Positions 50,711 to 60,134 of a stretch of 64,000 bases of DNA are shown here, in pieces. The notes under the pieces are model-generated. The model did not search any database and was not told the DNA's origin. It was given only the letters and a program-made list of their open reading frames with translations. The position numbers and the translations under genes are program-made. Source of the stretch: G965229605 sp965229605 (GTDB lineage Bacteria; Pseudomonadota; Alphaproteobacteria; CBDDJK01); the NCBI GenBank assembly GCA_965229605.1, contig OZ245892.1, forward strand, positions 372,001-436,000. Direction: 5' to 3'. Each line of letters opens with the position of its first letter. Within the stretch, counting starts at the first letter, position 1.

Positions 50711-51295
50711 GGTCAAATTAAGCCGTCCGCTCTTTTCTAATAAACCCGGCGGACCGCTGCCCGCTTTAATTCGGCCAATACCATGAAAATAAAGCCGGGC
50801 CGCTTTGGACAGAACCAGCACATCTCCGCTGTTAAGCCATAAATCTCCGCCATCACGCAACCGGCGTGTCGGGGAATAAAGAAACCGTCCCGAATCGCCC
50901 AGTGATACGGAGAGAACCGGAACCTCCAGGGCCTCTTCATCCCGGTCCTGATGCAGACCCATCTTGGCCTCTTCCCCATAATAGTTAATCAGACAGGCCT
51001 CTGGCAACCGTGGATCGTCAACAGTCTCTTGCCATATGCTCAACAGACTTTCCGGGATTTTCGGCCAGGGCTCCCCTGTCTGCGGATGGGTCGGCTGATA
51101 GCGATAGCCCGCACGATCAGCATACCAGCCAAGCACTCCGGCATTGGTCATCCTGACCGAAAACTTGCCGCCTCCAGGCGTGATCGGGGTGTAAAGCGGC
51201 GCCTGTCTGGTAATCTCGCGGATGTCCCCAACCAAAGACTCTTGATCCGAAAGGGACAGATAAGACGGATAGTAAATCAGACCATCCGGCAACAT
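50690..51295 (-). CDS. alkB: AlkB-like 2-oxoglutarate-dependent dioxygenase
   Basis: 201 residues. The Fe(II) ligands are H and D in KMGLHQDRDEEALEVPVLSVSLGDSGRFLY and H in RLYFHGIGRI, with the 2-oxoglutarate Arg in LNLTLRRVNR at the C-terminus. PSLLSIWQETVDDPRLPEACLINYYGEEAKMGLHQD is the AlkB-type stretch with the N-Y-Y motif. It reverses alkylation of DNA bases such as 1-methyladenine and 3-methylcytosine. It sits alone between ychF and murI on the minus strand, without an ada gene. Confidence 0.9.
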   Translation of the reverse strand: MLPDGLIYYPSYLSLSDQESLVGDIREITRQAPLYTPITPGGGKFSVRMTNAGVLGWYADRAGYRYQPTHPQTGEPWPKIPESLLSIWQETVDDPRLPEACLINYYGEEAKMGLHQDRDEEALEVPVLSVSLGDSGRFLYSPTRRLRDGGDLWLNSGDVLVLSKAARLYFHGIGRIKAGSGPPGLLEKSGRLNLTLRRVNR

Positions 51296-51316
51296 TTTCT
51301 ATACAGTAAACATCTG

Positions 51317-52417
51317 CTAGACATTAAAACGAAAATGCATGACATCTCCGTCCTGAACAAGATAATCCCGCCCCTCCAGGCGCAGCTTTCCCGCCTCGCG
51401 GGCCTTGGCCTCGCCGCCAAACGTCAGATACTCGTCAACCGTCAATGTCTCCGCCGCTATAAATCCACGCTCAAAATCACTGTGGATAACCCCCGCCGCC
51501 TCCGGGGCCTTGGCACCCTGACGAACCGTCCAGGCCCGTGCCTCCTTCGGACCAACCGTGAAAAACGTCAGCAACGATAAAAGACGATGACCCGCATAAG
51601 CCAGACGACTAAGCCCGTTCTCTCGTAACCCCAAGCTCTCCAGAAACAAAGATTGCTCCTCCGCATCCTGCAAAGCCGAAACTTCAGCCTCAATCTTGGC
51701 AGAAATAATCACCATGGATGACTCATGCGCCTCGGCATAACTGGCCAGAGATTCCGTATGATGATTGCCAGTTGCCGCCTCTTCCTCCGACACATTCGCA
51801 ACATAAAGAACAGGCTTCAACGTCAGTAACTGTAACGCCTTCAAACGAGGCACCTCAGCCGGAAGCACGCTTAAAAGACGCGCAGGCTTCCCCGTCGCCA
51901 AAAGAGCATGCACCCGCTCCATCATCTCAAGCTCCTCCTTCAAGGCCTTGTCTCCACTACGAAGCCGCTTGCTAATCGCCGGAATTCGACGCTCCAGACT
52001 GTCAAGGTCAGCCAGCATCAACTCCGTCTCAATCAATTCACAATCACGAACCGGATTGATCTCCCCCTCAACATGGCTGATGTCCTCAAGCTCAAAACAG
52101 CGCACAACATGGCAAATCGCCTCGACCTCGCGGATGTTCGCAAGAAAACGATTGCCCAACCCCTCGCCCGATGAAGCACCCCGCACAAGACCCGCAATAT
52201 CAATGAAATCAAGCTGATTCGGAATGATACGCGCCGACTGGGCCGTCGAAGCCAGCTTGTCAAGCCGCGCATCCGGCACCGCGACTTTGCCAATATTCGG
52301 CTCAATCGTGCAAAAAGGAAAATTCGCCGCCTGCGCCGCTTGCGAAGCCGTCAGCGCATTAAAAAGCGTCGACTTGCCAACATTCGGCAAGCCAATCAAA
52401 CCACACCCAAATCCCAT
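51317..52417 (-). CDS. ychF: Redox-regulated ATPase YchF (OLA1 family)
   Basis: 366 residues. MGFGCGLIGLPNVGKSTLFNALTASQAAQAANFPFCTIEPN is the conserved Obg-family G1/G2 region, LDFIDIAGLVRGASSGEGLGNRFL is G3, and LYVANVSEEE replaces the NKxD motif, as in ATP-preferring YchF. The C-terminal TGS domain (FFTVGPKEARAWTVRQGAKAPEAAGVIHSDFERGFIAAE) is present and ends MHFRFNV, as in all YchF. It binds ribosomes. Confidence 0.95.
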   Translation of the reverse strand: MGFGCGLIGLPNVGKSTLFNALTASQAAQAANFPFCTIEPNIGKVAVPDARLDKLASTAQSARIIPNQLDFIDIAGLVRGASSGEGLGNRFLANIREVEAICHVVRCFELEDISHVEGEINPVRDCELIETELMLADLDSLERRIPAISKRLRSGDKALKEELEMMERVHALLATGKPARLLSVLPAEVPRLKALQLLTLKPVLYVANVSEEEAATGNHHTESLASYAEAHESSMVIISAKIEAEVSALQDAEEQSLFLESLGLRENGLSRLAYAGHRLLSLLTFFTVGPKEARAWTVRQGAKAPEAAGVIHSDFERGFIAAETLTVDEYLTFGGEAKAREAGKLRLEGRDYLVQDGDVMHFRFNV

Positions 52418-52523
52418 TTTATATCCTTGTGATTATATCTTTGCGAAAACTAAAGGCGGAAAATAAAGCACTCCAACCGACACCTGTGCAAATGAAAATA
52501 TACTGATTCGATGAAGATTTTTA

Positions 52524-52599
<76 letters not shown>

Positions 52600-52846
52600 C
52601 TGACCAAAGATACATCCAGAGTCTCTATATATACAGTCAATTATATACAGCCTGTTATAGAAGGCTTTAAAGACACTCGCTTCATAATTGGCTAAACAGG
52701 GGGTGACAAGAAAAATATGTGTGGGGAAATATGTTTATTGACTCCCCTGCCCGGTTGCCTATGAAGACCCGAGTACAAATAGGTATAGAATTGTATATTG
52801 GCAGGGTTATTTTGCCTCTTGCCTCTGTTTTAAAAGGCAGGCTGTT

Positions 52847-53944
52847 ATGATGTCGTCCAAAGAACCGGTTTTGCTTGCTGTGGTTGGGGTTGGTCTGGTG
52901 GGCCGCCAGCATATCAAGGCCATCAGCCAGTGCGCGGATCAGGTTCGCTTGCAGGCGATTGTTGACCCGGACCCGGAAGCACGCTCGTATGTCCAGACAC
53001 AGGCCGGGTGGCTTTCAGCAGCGCAAGATGTGCGTTTTTATTCAGCCTTGGAGGATATGCTGGCTGATGCCGCGCAGTTTCCAGAACATAGACCGGATGG
53101 CATTATTCTGGCCACGCCAAGCCAGCTGCATCTGGACCATGGCTATGCCTGTGTTGAAGCGGGCATTCCTTTTTTGATGGAAAAGCCCTTTACCACCGAC
53201 TCACAAGCCGGAACGGCGCTTTTGGAAGCCACTCAGCAGGCGGGGCTGACTTGCCTTGTCGGGCATCATCGCCGCCATAACCCGCTTATTCGCCGCGCGC
53301 GGGAGGTGATTGAAAGCGGGTCTCTGGGGACGATTGTTTCCTGCCAGGCAACGGGCTGGCTCTATAAGCCGGAAGAATATTTTGAGCCGGAATGGCGACG
53401 TCGCCCGGGCGGCGGGCCGGTTTACATCAATCTTATCCATGATATTGATTTGTTGCAGGCTCTGATGGGACCGATTCATCAGGTCTATGCGCTGGAATCA
53501 AACCGTATCCGGGGCCATCAGGTCGAAGACACGGTTGTCCTGACCCTGCAGTTTACCAGTGGCGCGATTGGAACGGTCAATATATCGGATACGATAGTGG
53601 CTCCGTGGAGCTGGGAACTGACAGCGCGTGAAAATCCGGCCTATGCACCGACCAGCCAGGCGGCCTATCTGATTGGAGGCACGCATGGATCACTTGAATT
53701 GCCGGGCCTGCGCTTATGGCGGCAAAGCAGCAAGCGCAGCTGGTGGGAGCCTATGGAAAGCTGCCAGTTGACTCAGAGTTTTGGCGAATCAATGATTCAG
53801 CAAATTCGTCAATTCGCGGCGGTTATTCGCAAGGAGGAGCCCCCGCTTTGTTCGGGACAAGACGGGCTGCAAGCCTTGCGGGTGATTGAGGCCATCAAGC
53901 AATCAGCCGCCGAAAGGAAACCTGTTCAGGTTACGGGTCCCTGA
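52847..53944 (+). CDS. Gfo/Idh/MocA family NAD(P)-dependent oxidoreductase
   Basis: 365 residues. LLAVVGVGLVGRQHIKAI is the dinucleotide-binding glycine motif, and FLMEKPFTTDSQAGTALLEA holds the EKP motif with the catalytic Lys of the family. GGPVYINLIHDIDLLQALMGPIHQVYA is the conserved C-terminal-domain H-x-x-D segment. Members oxidise sugars, inositol or sugar acids. The gene stands alone, facing the flagellar operon, so its substrate is not indicated. Confidence 0.9.
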   Translation: MMSSKEPVLLAVVGVGLVGRQHIKAISQCADQVRLQAIVDPDPEARSYVQTQAGWLSAAQDVRFYSALEDMLADAAQFPEHRPDGIILATPSQLHLDHGYACVEAGIPFLMEKPFTTDSQAGTALLEATQQAGLTCLVGHHRRHNPLIRRAREVIESGSLGTIVSCQATGWLYKPEEYFEPEWRRRPGGGPVYINLIHDIDLLQALMGPIHQVYALESNRIRGHQVEDTVVLTLQFTSGAIGTVNISDTIVAPWSWELTARENPAYAPTSQAAYLIGGTHGSLELPGLRLWRQSSKRSWWEPMESCQLTQSFGESMIQQIRQFAAVIRKEEPPLCSGQDGLQALRVIEAIKQSAAERKPVQVTGP

Positions 53945-54103
53945 TTACCCATTTATAAAACAGCTCGTTTATAAAAATCTCATCTTATTATTTTTGCGCC
54001 ATATTATTTTTTGAGGCACGCATAATTTTTGTGGTGCTTTATGGCGAATCATGACTAGAAGCTTGGATTCGGCTAAAAATTCAGGGTAGAGAGAGTTTAC
54101 ACA

Positions 54104-55762
54104 ATGGGCGGCTTGATTGAGTTAATTACGCGTCTGGGTCCGGCAAGAGTTGCGGCGATTGCGGGGACTGGTCTGCTGGTGATGGGCTTTTTTGTTTTTA
54201 TGATGTTTCGGGTTACGACTCCGACTCTGACCTTGCTTTATGGGGACCTGGAGGCTGATTCGGCGCGGACGATGGCAGAGAAGCTGGCCGATCAGCGTGT
54301 GCAGTTTGAGTTGCGCAATGGCAATACGGAAATCTGGGTTCCGGAGGATCAGGTGAGCGAGTTACGCCTGAGTCTTGCGGGGGATGGTCTGGGTGGTTCG
54401 GTTTTGGGCTATGAGATTTTTGATCGGGATTCTGCGCTTGGTCAGTCTAATCTGGTTCAGGAGGTCAACCGGCTGCGGGCTCTGGAGGGCGAGTTAGCGC
54501 GGACGATCAGCGGCCTTAGTCAGGTACGTTCGGCGCGGGTTCACATTGTTCTGCCGAGGCGAGAGCTTTTCACCCGAGACAAGCAGAGTCCGACGGCTTC
54601 TGTTGCGATCAGAATGGCGCAGTCAGAGCGTTTTGGCCGTGAGATGGTGAATGCGATTCAGCATTTGGTTGCAACGGCGGTGCCGGATTTACAGCCGGAT
54701 TATATCACGATTGTTGATAATAACGGGGTGTTGCTTCATGGCGGCGGCAAGAGCGAGGACGGTCTTCTGGGGGCTGCTGATAGCGAGGAGTTGCGGACTT
54801 CTTATGAAAGACGTCTGGCGAATGCGGTCACTGAAATGATCGAGCAGACACTGGGTTTTGGCAAGGCCCGGGTCGAAGTGCGGGCTGAAATGGATTTTTC
54901 CCAGCAGGTGACGAATTCGACCAGCTATAATCCTGAGCAGCAGGTTGCGCGCAGTCAGGAGAATATTGTCGAAGGCGCGTCCACTTCTGAAGGAACGGAC
55001 GGCACAGTGACGGTGCAGAATAATTTGCCTGATTCTGATATTTTCTCGGCTGGGGCTGGCGGCATTCAGGAGCGCAGCAACCGCAGTGAGGAGCGCACCA
55101 ATTTTGAAATAGGCAATACCACGGTTAATAAGGTCACGCCGCCAGGGACGGTGTTGCGGTTGTCGGTGGCGGTTCTGGTTGACGGGTCCTATATTGAAGA
55201 GGGCGATGGCAGCTGGCGTTATGAGGTGCGCACGGAAGAGGAGCTGGACAAACTTAACGAGCTTGTGCGCTCGGCTGTCGGGTTTGATGCGGCGCGCGGC
55301 GATGTGGTTGAACTGGTCAATCTGCAATTTGCCAGTAATATCCCTGAGGCTGAAGATGTTGAACTGGCCTATTTTGGCTATACGATTGACGAGCTCAAGC
55401 AATATGCCGAATGGATTGGCCTTGGCTTCCTGTTCTTGTTGATTATGTTGCTGGTTGTTCGCCCGCTGGTTGCGCGTGTTCTTGATTTTCGGACCACGCT
55501 GGAGGAGATGGAAAAGGCTGATCAGCAGGCGAGGCTGTCGGTTGATCAATATGGCCGGATTATCCATTCTCCGGTGCCGGGTGCGAGCGGAGAGGGCGAA
55601 GACGAGCAGGGGCGCGGGTCCGAGATCAGCAATTTGATCGAGATTGCGAATGTGGAGGGTCAGGTTAATGCCTCTGCCTTGCGTCAGATTGGCGAGTTAA
55701 TTGACAAACATCCTGAAGAAGCGGTGGCGATTCTCCGAAATTGGCTGTATTATTCAAACTAG
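54104..55762 (+). CDS. fliF: Flagellar M-ring protein FliF
   Basis: 552 residues. The first membrane helix (VAAIAGTGLLVMGFFVFMMF) precedes the ring-building periplasmic domain: TPTLTLLYGDLEADSARTMAEKLADQRVQFELRNG, ending with SARVHIVLPRRELFTRDKQSPTASV. The second helix (IGLGFLFLLIMLLVVRPLV) near residue 440 is followed by a cytoplasmic tail. Its C-terminus (KHPEEAVAILRNWLYYSN) is the FliG-binding helix. It forms the MS ring on which the rotor is built, and it starts the flagellar operon. Confidence 0.95.
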   Translation: MGGLIELITRLGPARVAAIAGTGLLVMGFFVFMMFRVTTPTLTLLYGDLEADSARTMAEKLADQRVQFELRNGNTEIWVPEDQVSELRLSLAGDGLGGSVLGYEIFDRDSALGQSNLVQEVNRLRALEGELARTISGLSQVRSARVHIVLPRRELFTRDKQSPTASVAIRMAQSERFGREMVNAIQHLVATAVPDLQPDYITIVDNNGVLLHGGGKSEDGLLGAADSEELRTSYERRLANAVTEMIEQTLGFGKARVEVRAEMDFSQQVTNSTSYNPEQQVARSQENIVEGASTSEGTDGTVTVQNNLPDSDIFSAGAGGIQERSNRSEERTNFEIGNTTVNKVTPPGTVLRLSVAVLVDGSYIEEGDGSWRYEVRTEEELDKLNELVRSAVGFDAARGDVVELVNLQFASNIPEAEDVELAYFGYTIDELKQYAEWIGLGFLFLLIMLLVVRPLVARVLDFRTTLEEMEKADQQARLSVDQYGRIIHSPVPGASGEGEDEQGRGSEISNLIEIANVEGQVNASALRQIGELIDKHPEEAVAILRNWLYYSN

Positions 55763-55800
55763 AGACGAGCTAGAGACGGATTAGAGGAGAGGCCAACCCG

Positions 55801-55887
55801 ATGACAGATCAAAAAACGCCCTGTAAGTTTTCTGGGGGAGTTCTCTACAGTAGCCCTTTCTCTGTAATGATTGAAGGAGTGGTCTGA
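55801..55887 (+). CDS. Unannotated 28-residue ORF coupled to fliG
   Basis: An ATG at 55801 opens MTDQKTPCKFSGGVLYSSPF and then SVMIEGVV before TGA at 55885-55887. GAGGAGAGG lies 9-17 bp upstream of the ATG. The stop overlaps the fliG start as TGATG, the classical arrangement for translational coupling. Within the ORF, GAAGGAG precedes fliG. It may encode a microprotein or serve only to couple fliG translation; no homologue is known to me. Confidence 0.45.
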   Translation: MTDQKTPCKFSGGVLYSSPFSVMIEGVV

Positions 55888-56945
55888 TGGGTGTGCCTCC
55901 ACGCGGCGGCAATGCGGCACAGGGCAATGCGCGTATTCTTGACAGCTATCAAGGGCTGTCCGGGCCAGACAAGGCAGCCCTGCTGGTTCTGGCGATTGGT
56001 GAAGAAAATGCGGTGAAGCTCTTTCAGCATATGGAAGATACGGAAATCCTTGATATCTCGTCGCAGATGACGAATCTCGGCAAGGCTGATTCTGCGGTTG
56101 TCGAGCAGCTCTTTGCCGAATTTGTTGAATTGCTGATGTCGACTGGCAATGTCTTCGGGTCGATGGATTCCACGGAACGTCTGCTGGCCAAGGCGCTGGA
56201 TCCTGAACGCGCCTCGATGATTATGGATGATATCCGGGGTCCGGCCGGGCGGACGATGTGGGATAAATTGTCCAATGTCAATGAAGGCATTCTTGCCAAT
56301 TATCTGAAAAATGAATATCCGCAGACGGTGGCTGTGGTTTTGTCGCGGATTCGCTCGGACCATGCGGCCAAGGTGCTGGAGCAGATGCCGGAGGCCTTTT
56401 CGATGGAGGTGATTATCCGGATGCTTCGCATGGAGTCGGTCAAGAAGGAGGTCCTGGATACGGTGGAAAAGACGCTTCGCACGGAATTTATGTCGAATCT
56501 GGCGCGCACGGCGCGGGTTGACCCGCATGAGAGCATGGCTGAAATCTTCAACAATCTTGACCGGATGACGGAGACTCGTTTCATGTCGATGTTGGAGGAC
56601 CGCAACCGCGAGAGTGCGGACCGGATCAAGTCCTTGATGTTTACGTTTGAGGATTTGAACAAGCTGGATCCGAATTCGATGCAGGTTCTTATTCGCAACT
56701 GCGATCCTGCGGTTATTGCTTTGGCGTTGCGCGGGGGTTCTGATGAGGTGCGGGAGTTATTTTTCTCGAATATGTCGCAGCGTGCGGGTCGTATTTTGAA
56801 GGAGGATATGGACACGATGGGTCCGGTTCGCTTGCGGGAGGTTGACGAGGCGCAACAGAAGATTGTTGGCACGGCGAAGGAGCTTGCGGCCAAGGGTGAC
56901 ATTGTCATCACGGATGGCGGGGCGGATGATCAGCTGATTTACTGA
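55887..56945 (+). CDS. fliG: Flagellar motor switch protein FliG
   Basis: 352 residues. LSGPDKAALLVLAIGEENAVKLFQHMEDTEILDISSQM is the N-terminal FliF-binding domain. The middle domain has EYPQTVAVVLSRIRSDHAAKVLEQMP, including the usual E-x-P-Q motif (EYPQT). The torque helix is ISRCDPAVIALAL-like: LIRNCDPAVIALALRGGSDEVRELFFSNMSQRAGRIL, with the charged residues that contact MotA. It couples the rotor to the stator. GAAGGAG precedes the ATG. Confidence 0.95.
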   Translation: MGVPPRGGNAAQGNARILDSYQGLSGPDKAALLVLAIGEENAVKLFQHMEDTEILDISSQMTNLGKADSAVVEQLFAEFVELLMSTGNVFGSMDSTERLLAKALDPERASMIMDDIRGPAGRTMWDKLSNVNEGILANYLKNEYPQTVAVVLSRIRSDHAAKVLEQMPEAFSMEVIIRMLRMESVKKEVLDTVEKTLRTEFMSNLARTARVDPHESMAEIFNNLDRMTETRFMSMLEDRNRESADRIKSLMFTFEDLNKLDPNSMQVLIRNCDPAVIALALRGGSDEVRELFFSNMSQRAGRILKEDMDTMGPVRLREVDEAQQKIVGTAKELAAKGDIVITDGGADDQLIY

Positions 56946-56995
56946 TCGGCTGAGCGGGTTTTACACCAGAAAATTATTTAGAAGAAGATTTTTTG

Positions 56996-58501
56996 ATGAC
57001 CCAGAAGCAATCAGGATTTCCTTTATCTGGCGAGGAGGCCTCTGGGAAGGGGGCTGGTTTTGCGCCGTATCATTTTATGCAGTCGTCTTCGAAGGATGGA
57101 GACTGGAACGAGCAGGAGGGGACGGATCAATCGCTTGAGAAGATGAGTGCCTGGATGCCCTTGCGTTTGTTTGAGCGGGCATTGGGGGCGGCGAAGGAGA
57201 GAGAGGCCCAAAATAGTGATCAAGGTGGGGATCAATTTGTCCTGCAGTCGGGAGAAAGTTCTGATACGCGAGAATCGGCTTCTGGCAAGCACGAAACGTC
57301 ATCGCAAAGCCCGCCACCCGGAAAGCAAGCAGAGGACGGGCAAGAAGGCCAAGAAGGGGCTGGCGATACCCCCTCCGGTGAGTCTGCTTCAAGTGAACCG
57401 TCTGAGCCAGAGTTACAATTTTCTGCGGAAGATATTCTGGAAGTGCGCGACCTTGCGTATGGGGAGGGGTATGAAGAAGGGATGCGCGATGGTGCTGCCA
57501 AAGCCGCAGAGGCGCAAGAGGCTTTGAAGACCGATATGCTGGAGCGTTTGGCCAGCAGTCTGCAAGCGCGCACCCGTCAGCATCAGGAAGGTCTTGATAT
57601 TATTGCGGCTTCGATGAGCCAGATTCTGGTTGAGGCCATAGAGAAACTTTTGCCGGTTTATTTAAAGAAACATGGCGCGGAAGAGATTTTGGAGGTCTTT
57701 CAGTCCTGCATTGGCAATGTGCAGGATATATCGCGGATTGCGGTGCGGGTTCATGCGGATTGTTCGGAGGCGTTTGAGCAGGAGTTGCTGGAGATTGCGC
57801 GCAGCCGGGATTTTGAGAAGCTGCTTGTGATTGAGCGAGATTCGTCGCTTGCGCCGGGCGATATCGAGATTGACTGGGGCACGGGCGGGCTGGAGCATCG
57901 TCTGGGTCAGATGATTGGTCATTTGCATGAGGCGGTTGCGCTGATAGAAGCGAATCTGCCCTATAAATCGGTCCGGGCTGCAATGCCGACCCAAGCAGAA
58001 CAAAAGCCGGAACAAACGCCCGAACAATCATTAGACCCGATAAACGAATCGAGCCAAACAGAAGAATCGCCTATAACACCCGAATCAGATACAGTAGCCC
58101 CGCCAAATCTTACAACCGAATCAAACATAGTAACCGGGCCTGATCAGGCCACCTCTTCTGGAGATACTCTCTCCTCCACAGAATCAATCCAAACAGAATC
58201 ACCAGAACCGCCATTACCTCAAACAGACTCACAACACACAGATTTATCCGCAGCCCCAAACCCGCAAATAGAAAAACAATCAGAATCTACACCAGAAACA
58301 CCCGCACAAGAAGTCCTGGCAGAAGAAACAATAACACAAGAGACATTCGCACAAGAAACATCAGCACAAGAACAAATGCCACAAGAGATACTGGCACAAG
58401 AAGCAACACCAGCACCCCCAACACAAGAAGCAACCCCAACACCAGAAACACCCGCACCAGAACCTCCAGCCAGAAAAAAAATACTTTCTGATGAATTTTA
58501 A
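56996..58501 (+). CDS. fliH: FliH-like flagellar export regulator with a long acidic/proline C-terminal tail
   Basis: 501 residues, against about 230-250 for FliH, starting at the ATG at 56996 (a TTG at 56993 is adjacent). The core is residues about 145-325: YGEGYEEGMRDGAAKAAEAQEALK is the G-x3-G helix region of FliH/YscL, and LEIARSRDFEKLLVIERDSSLAPGDIEIDWGTGGLEHRL is the C-terminal FliI-binding part. The last 170 residues are built from T, E, P, Q, S and A, with repeats such as AQETFAQETSAQEQ, and are nearly free of G on the plus strand. Position between fliG and fliN agrees with FliH/FlbE. Confidence 0.85.
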   Translation: MTQKQSGFPLSGEEASGKGAGFAPYHFMQSSSKDGDWNEQEGTDQSLEKMSAWMPLRLFERALGAAKEREAQNSDQGGDQFVLQSGESSDTRESASGKHETSSQSPPPGKQAEDGQEGQEGAGDTPSGESASSEPSEPELQFSAEDILEVRDLAYGEGYEEGMRDGAAKAAEAQEALKTDMLERLASSLQARTRQHQEGLDIIAASMSQILVEAIEKLLPVYLKKHGAEEILEVFQSCIGNVQDISRIAVRVHADCSEAFEQELLEIARSRDFEKLLVIERDSSLAPGDIEIDWGTGGLEHRLGQMIGHLHEAVALIEANLPYKSVRAAMPTQAEQKPEQTPEQSLDPINESSQTEESPITPESDTVAPPNLTTESNIVTGPDQATSSGDTLSSTESIQTESPEPPLPQTDSQHTDLSAAPNPQIEKQSESTPETPAQEVLAEETITQETFAQETSAQEQMPQEILAQEATPAPPTQEATPTPETPAPEPPARKKILSDEF

Positions 58502-58563
58502 ATATATGACTAAATCTATGATTAAATCTATGACAGGCCGATATTTGATGAAGGAACGCACGC

Positions 58564-59223
58564 ATGGCGGATGAAACAGAAGCTGGCAAGCCTCCGCAAA
58601 ACAGCCCCCCAGCAGGCGGACAAGCGGGAGGACAAGCTGGCGGACAAGCCGGACCCCAAGGCCCCCAACGCACCTCTCCACAAGCAGGCGGGACGCAAGA
58701 AGGCGCGTTGCAGCAGAGCAATGCCAGTAAAAATGCGGTTGGCTCCAGTGGGGGGCCTGGTGGTGGGGGGGCTGCTGCTGGCGGTGGTGCTGGTGGTGGC
58801 GCGCAAGGCGGGGGCGCCGGGGCAAAAAATGCGGCCAGCCCGCCACCTGCAACACCTCCCCCTGCGGCACCCGGTGCGGATTCAACCCTGACCCCGGAAG
58901 AGATTGCCATTTTAAATAATGAAGGCGAACATCTGGACCCGCGTGTGCTTGATCTCACCAGCCCGACCGGATCGCGTGATCTGGAGGCCGTCTATGATAT
59001 CGGGGTGCAGGTGTCGGCGGTTTTGGGAAAATCAGAAATTCCGGTGAGTGGTCTTTTAAAGCTGGGACGTGATTCGGTGGTCGAGCTGGACCGGCGGGTG
59101 GGCGAAGCGATTGACATTTACGTCAATAACCGTCTTGTTGCCCGTGGAGAAGTCGTGGTGGTTGAAGACCGGCTGGGAGTCACCATGACTGAAATCATTA
59201 AATCAGATAAATCAACTTTTTAA
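58564..59223 (+). CDS. fliN: Flagellar motor switch protein FliN with a Gly/Pro-rich N-terminal extension
   Basis: 219 residues. The C-terminal 80 residues form the SpoA domain: LEAVYDIGVQVSAVLGKSEIPVSGLLKLGRDSVVELDRRVGEAIDIYVNNRLVARGEVVVVEDRLGVTMTEII, which is complete. The first 107 residues are low complexity (PPAGGQAGGQAGGQAGPQGP, then GGPGGGGAAAGGGAGGGAQG), much longer than usual. FliN is part of the C-ring and helps FliH dock at the export gate; both proteins here have unusual disordered tails. Confidence 0.92.
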   Translation: MADETEAGKPPQNSPPAGGQAGGQAGGQAGPQGPQRTSPQAGGTQEGALQQSNASKNAVGSSGGPGGGGAAAGGGAGGGAQGGGAGAKNAASPPPATPPPAAPGADSTLTPEEIAILNNEGEHLDPRVLDLTSPTGSRDLEAVYDIGVQVSAVLGKSEIPVSGLLKLGRDSVVELDRRVGEAIDIYVNNRLVARGEVVVVEDRLGVTMTEIIKSDKSTF

Positions 59224-59241
59224 CAAGCGGCAGATCGGATT

Positions 59242-60066
59242 ATGGCAAGTTCAGAAGCAAGTTCAGGCGGCGGGTTCGCTGCAACAAAACGCATTTTTGA
59301 CCTGGCAACCGTATCAGGACTGATCAGTGCTATTGTGCTGGTATTTCTTGCGATTGCACAAGGCGGCAGTGCGGGTATTTTCATCAATTTTCCATCCATG
59401 GCGATTGTTCTGGGCGGCACCTTCGGCGTGATTGTGGCCAGTTTTTCTTTTAAGGATTTATGGCAAAGTTTCAAACTTGCCGGTCATGCCTTTTCACGCC
59501 GTTCGCATCCCTATCAGGATATTGGCGGCCAGCTTATTCAAGTGGCCCAGGTTTCGCGCTCCAAAGGGGTTCTCTATCTTCAAAACTACCTGCATGCCTT
59601 TAAGGAATCGCCCTTGATGTATCGGGGTGTTGTCATGCTGATTGATGGCATTGCGGGCGAAGAAGTTGAAAATATCATGATGCGGGAGGTCCATCTGGCG
59701 CAAGCCTTGAAGACTCGCTCGACCAATATTTTGCGTAAAGCCGCAGAAGTTTCCCCGGCCATGGGGCTAATCGGAACCCTGATTGGTCTGGTGCAGATGC
59801 TGGGCCAGCTTGATGACCCGGACAGCATTGGCCCGGCGATGGCCGTTGCGCTGATTACCACCTTTTACGGTGCGCTTCTGGCAACATTGGTGTTCTCGCC
59901 GCTTGCCAACAAGCTGGAACGGGTGGCGTCAGAAGAACTGATTACCAACCAGCTTTATGTGATTGCCGTGGGCTCGATGGCCCGCCATGAAAATCCGCGC
60001 CGCCTTGAAATGCTGATGAATACCATTCTGCCTCCCCAAAATCAGGTCAAATTCTTTGGCGATTGA
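59242..60066 (+). CDS. motA: Flagellar stator protein MotA/PomA-like
   Basis: 274 residues. Four membrane helices: DLATVSGLISAIVLVFLAIA, NFPSMAIVLGGTFGVIVASF, AAEVSPAMGLIGTLIGLVQML and ALITTFYGALLATLVFSPL. The conserved proline and the T-x-x-G-A-L-L-A-T-L-V motif are MotA/PomA features, and the cytoplasmic loop holds the torque region. The N-terminus matches the shorter PomA/MotP branch rather than E. coli MotA, so Na+ coupling is possible. A motB partner is not encoded next to it. Confidence 0.85.
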   Translation: MASSEASSGGGFAATKRIFDLATVSGLISAIVLVFLAIAQGGSAGIFINFPSMAIVLGGTFGVIVASFSFKDLWQSFKLAGHAFSRRSHPYQDIGGQLIQVAQVSRSKGVLYLQNYLHAFKESPLMYRGVVMLIDGIAGEEVENIMMREVHLAQALKTRSTNILRKAAEVSPAMGLIGTLIGLVQMLGQLDDPDSIGPAMAVALITTFYGALLATLVFSPLANKLERVASEELITNQLYVIAVGSMARHENPRRLEMLMNTILPPQNQVKFFGD

Positions 60067-60134
60067 TGGGGGAGATTGATCAGGACAATCGGCTTTAAGG
60101 ACAAACCCTTTAAAAAGGAAAACGGGACAAGTTT

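Noticed and set aside
53945..54103. Sigma-54 promoter before fliF
   Set aside because: I looked for GG-N10-GC in the 159-bp gap and found no match on the plus strand, so a sigma-54 site is not claimed.
54689..55567. 292-codon minus-strand ORF opposite fliF
   Set aside because: Antisense shadow of fliF without any recognised motif.
58620..58860. Repeat array in the fliN 5' region as a CRISPR-like or VNTR locus
   Set aside because: The repeats are short GGC/CAA-type codon repeats encoding the Gly/Gln-rich extension in frame; there are no spacers.
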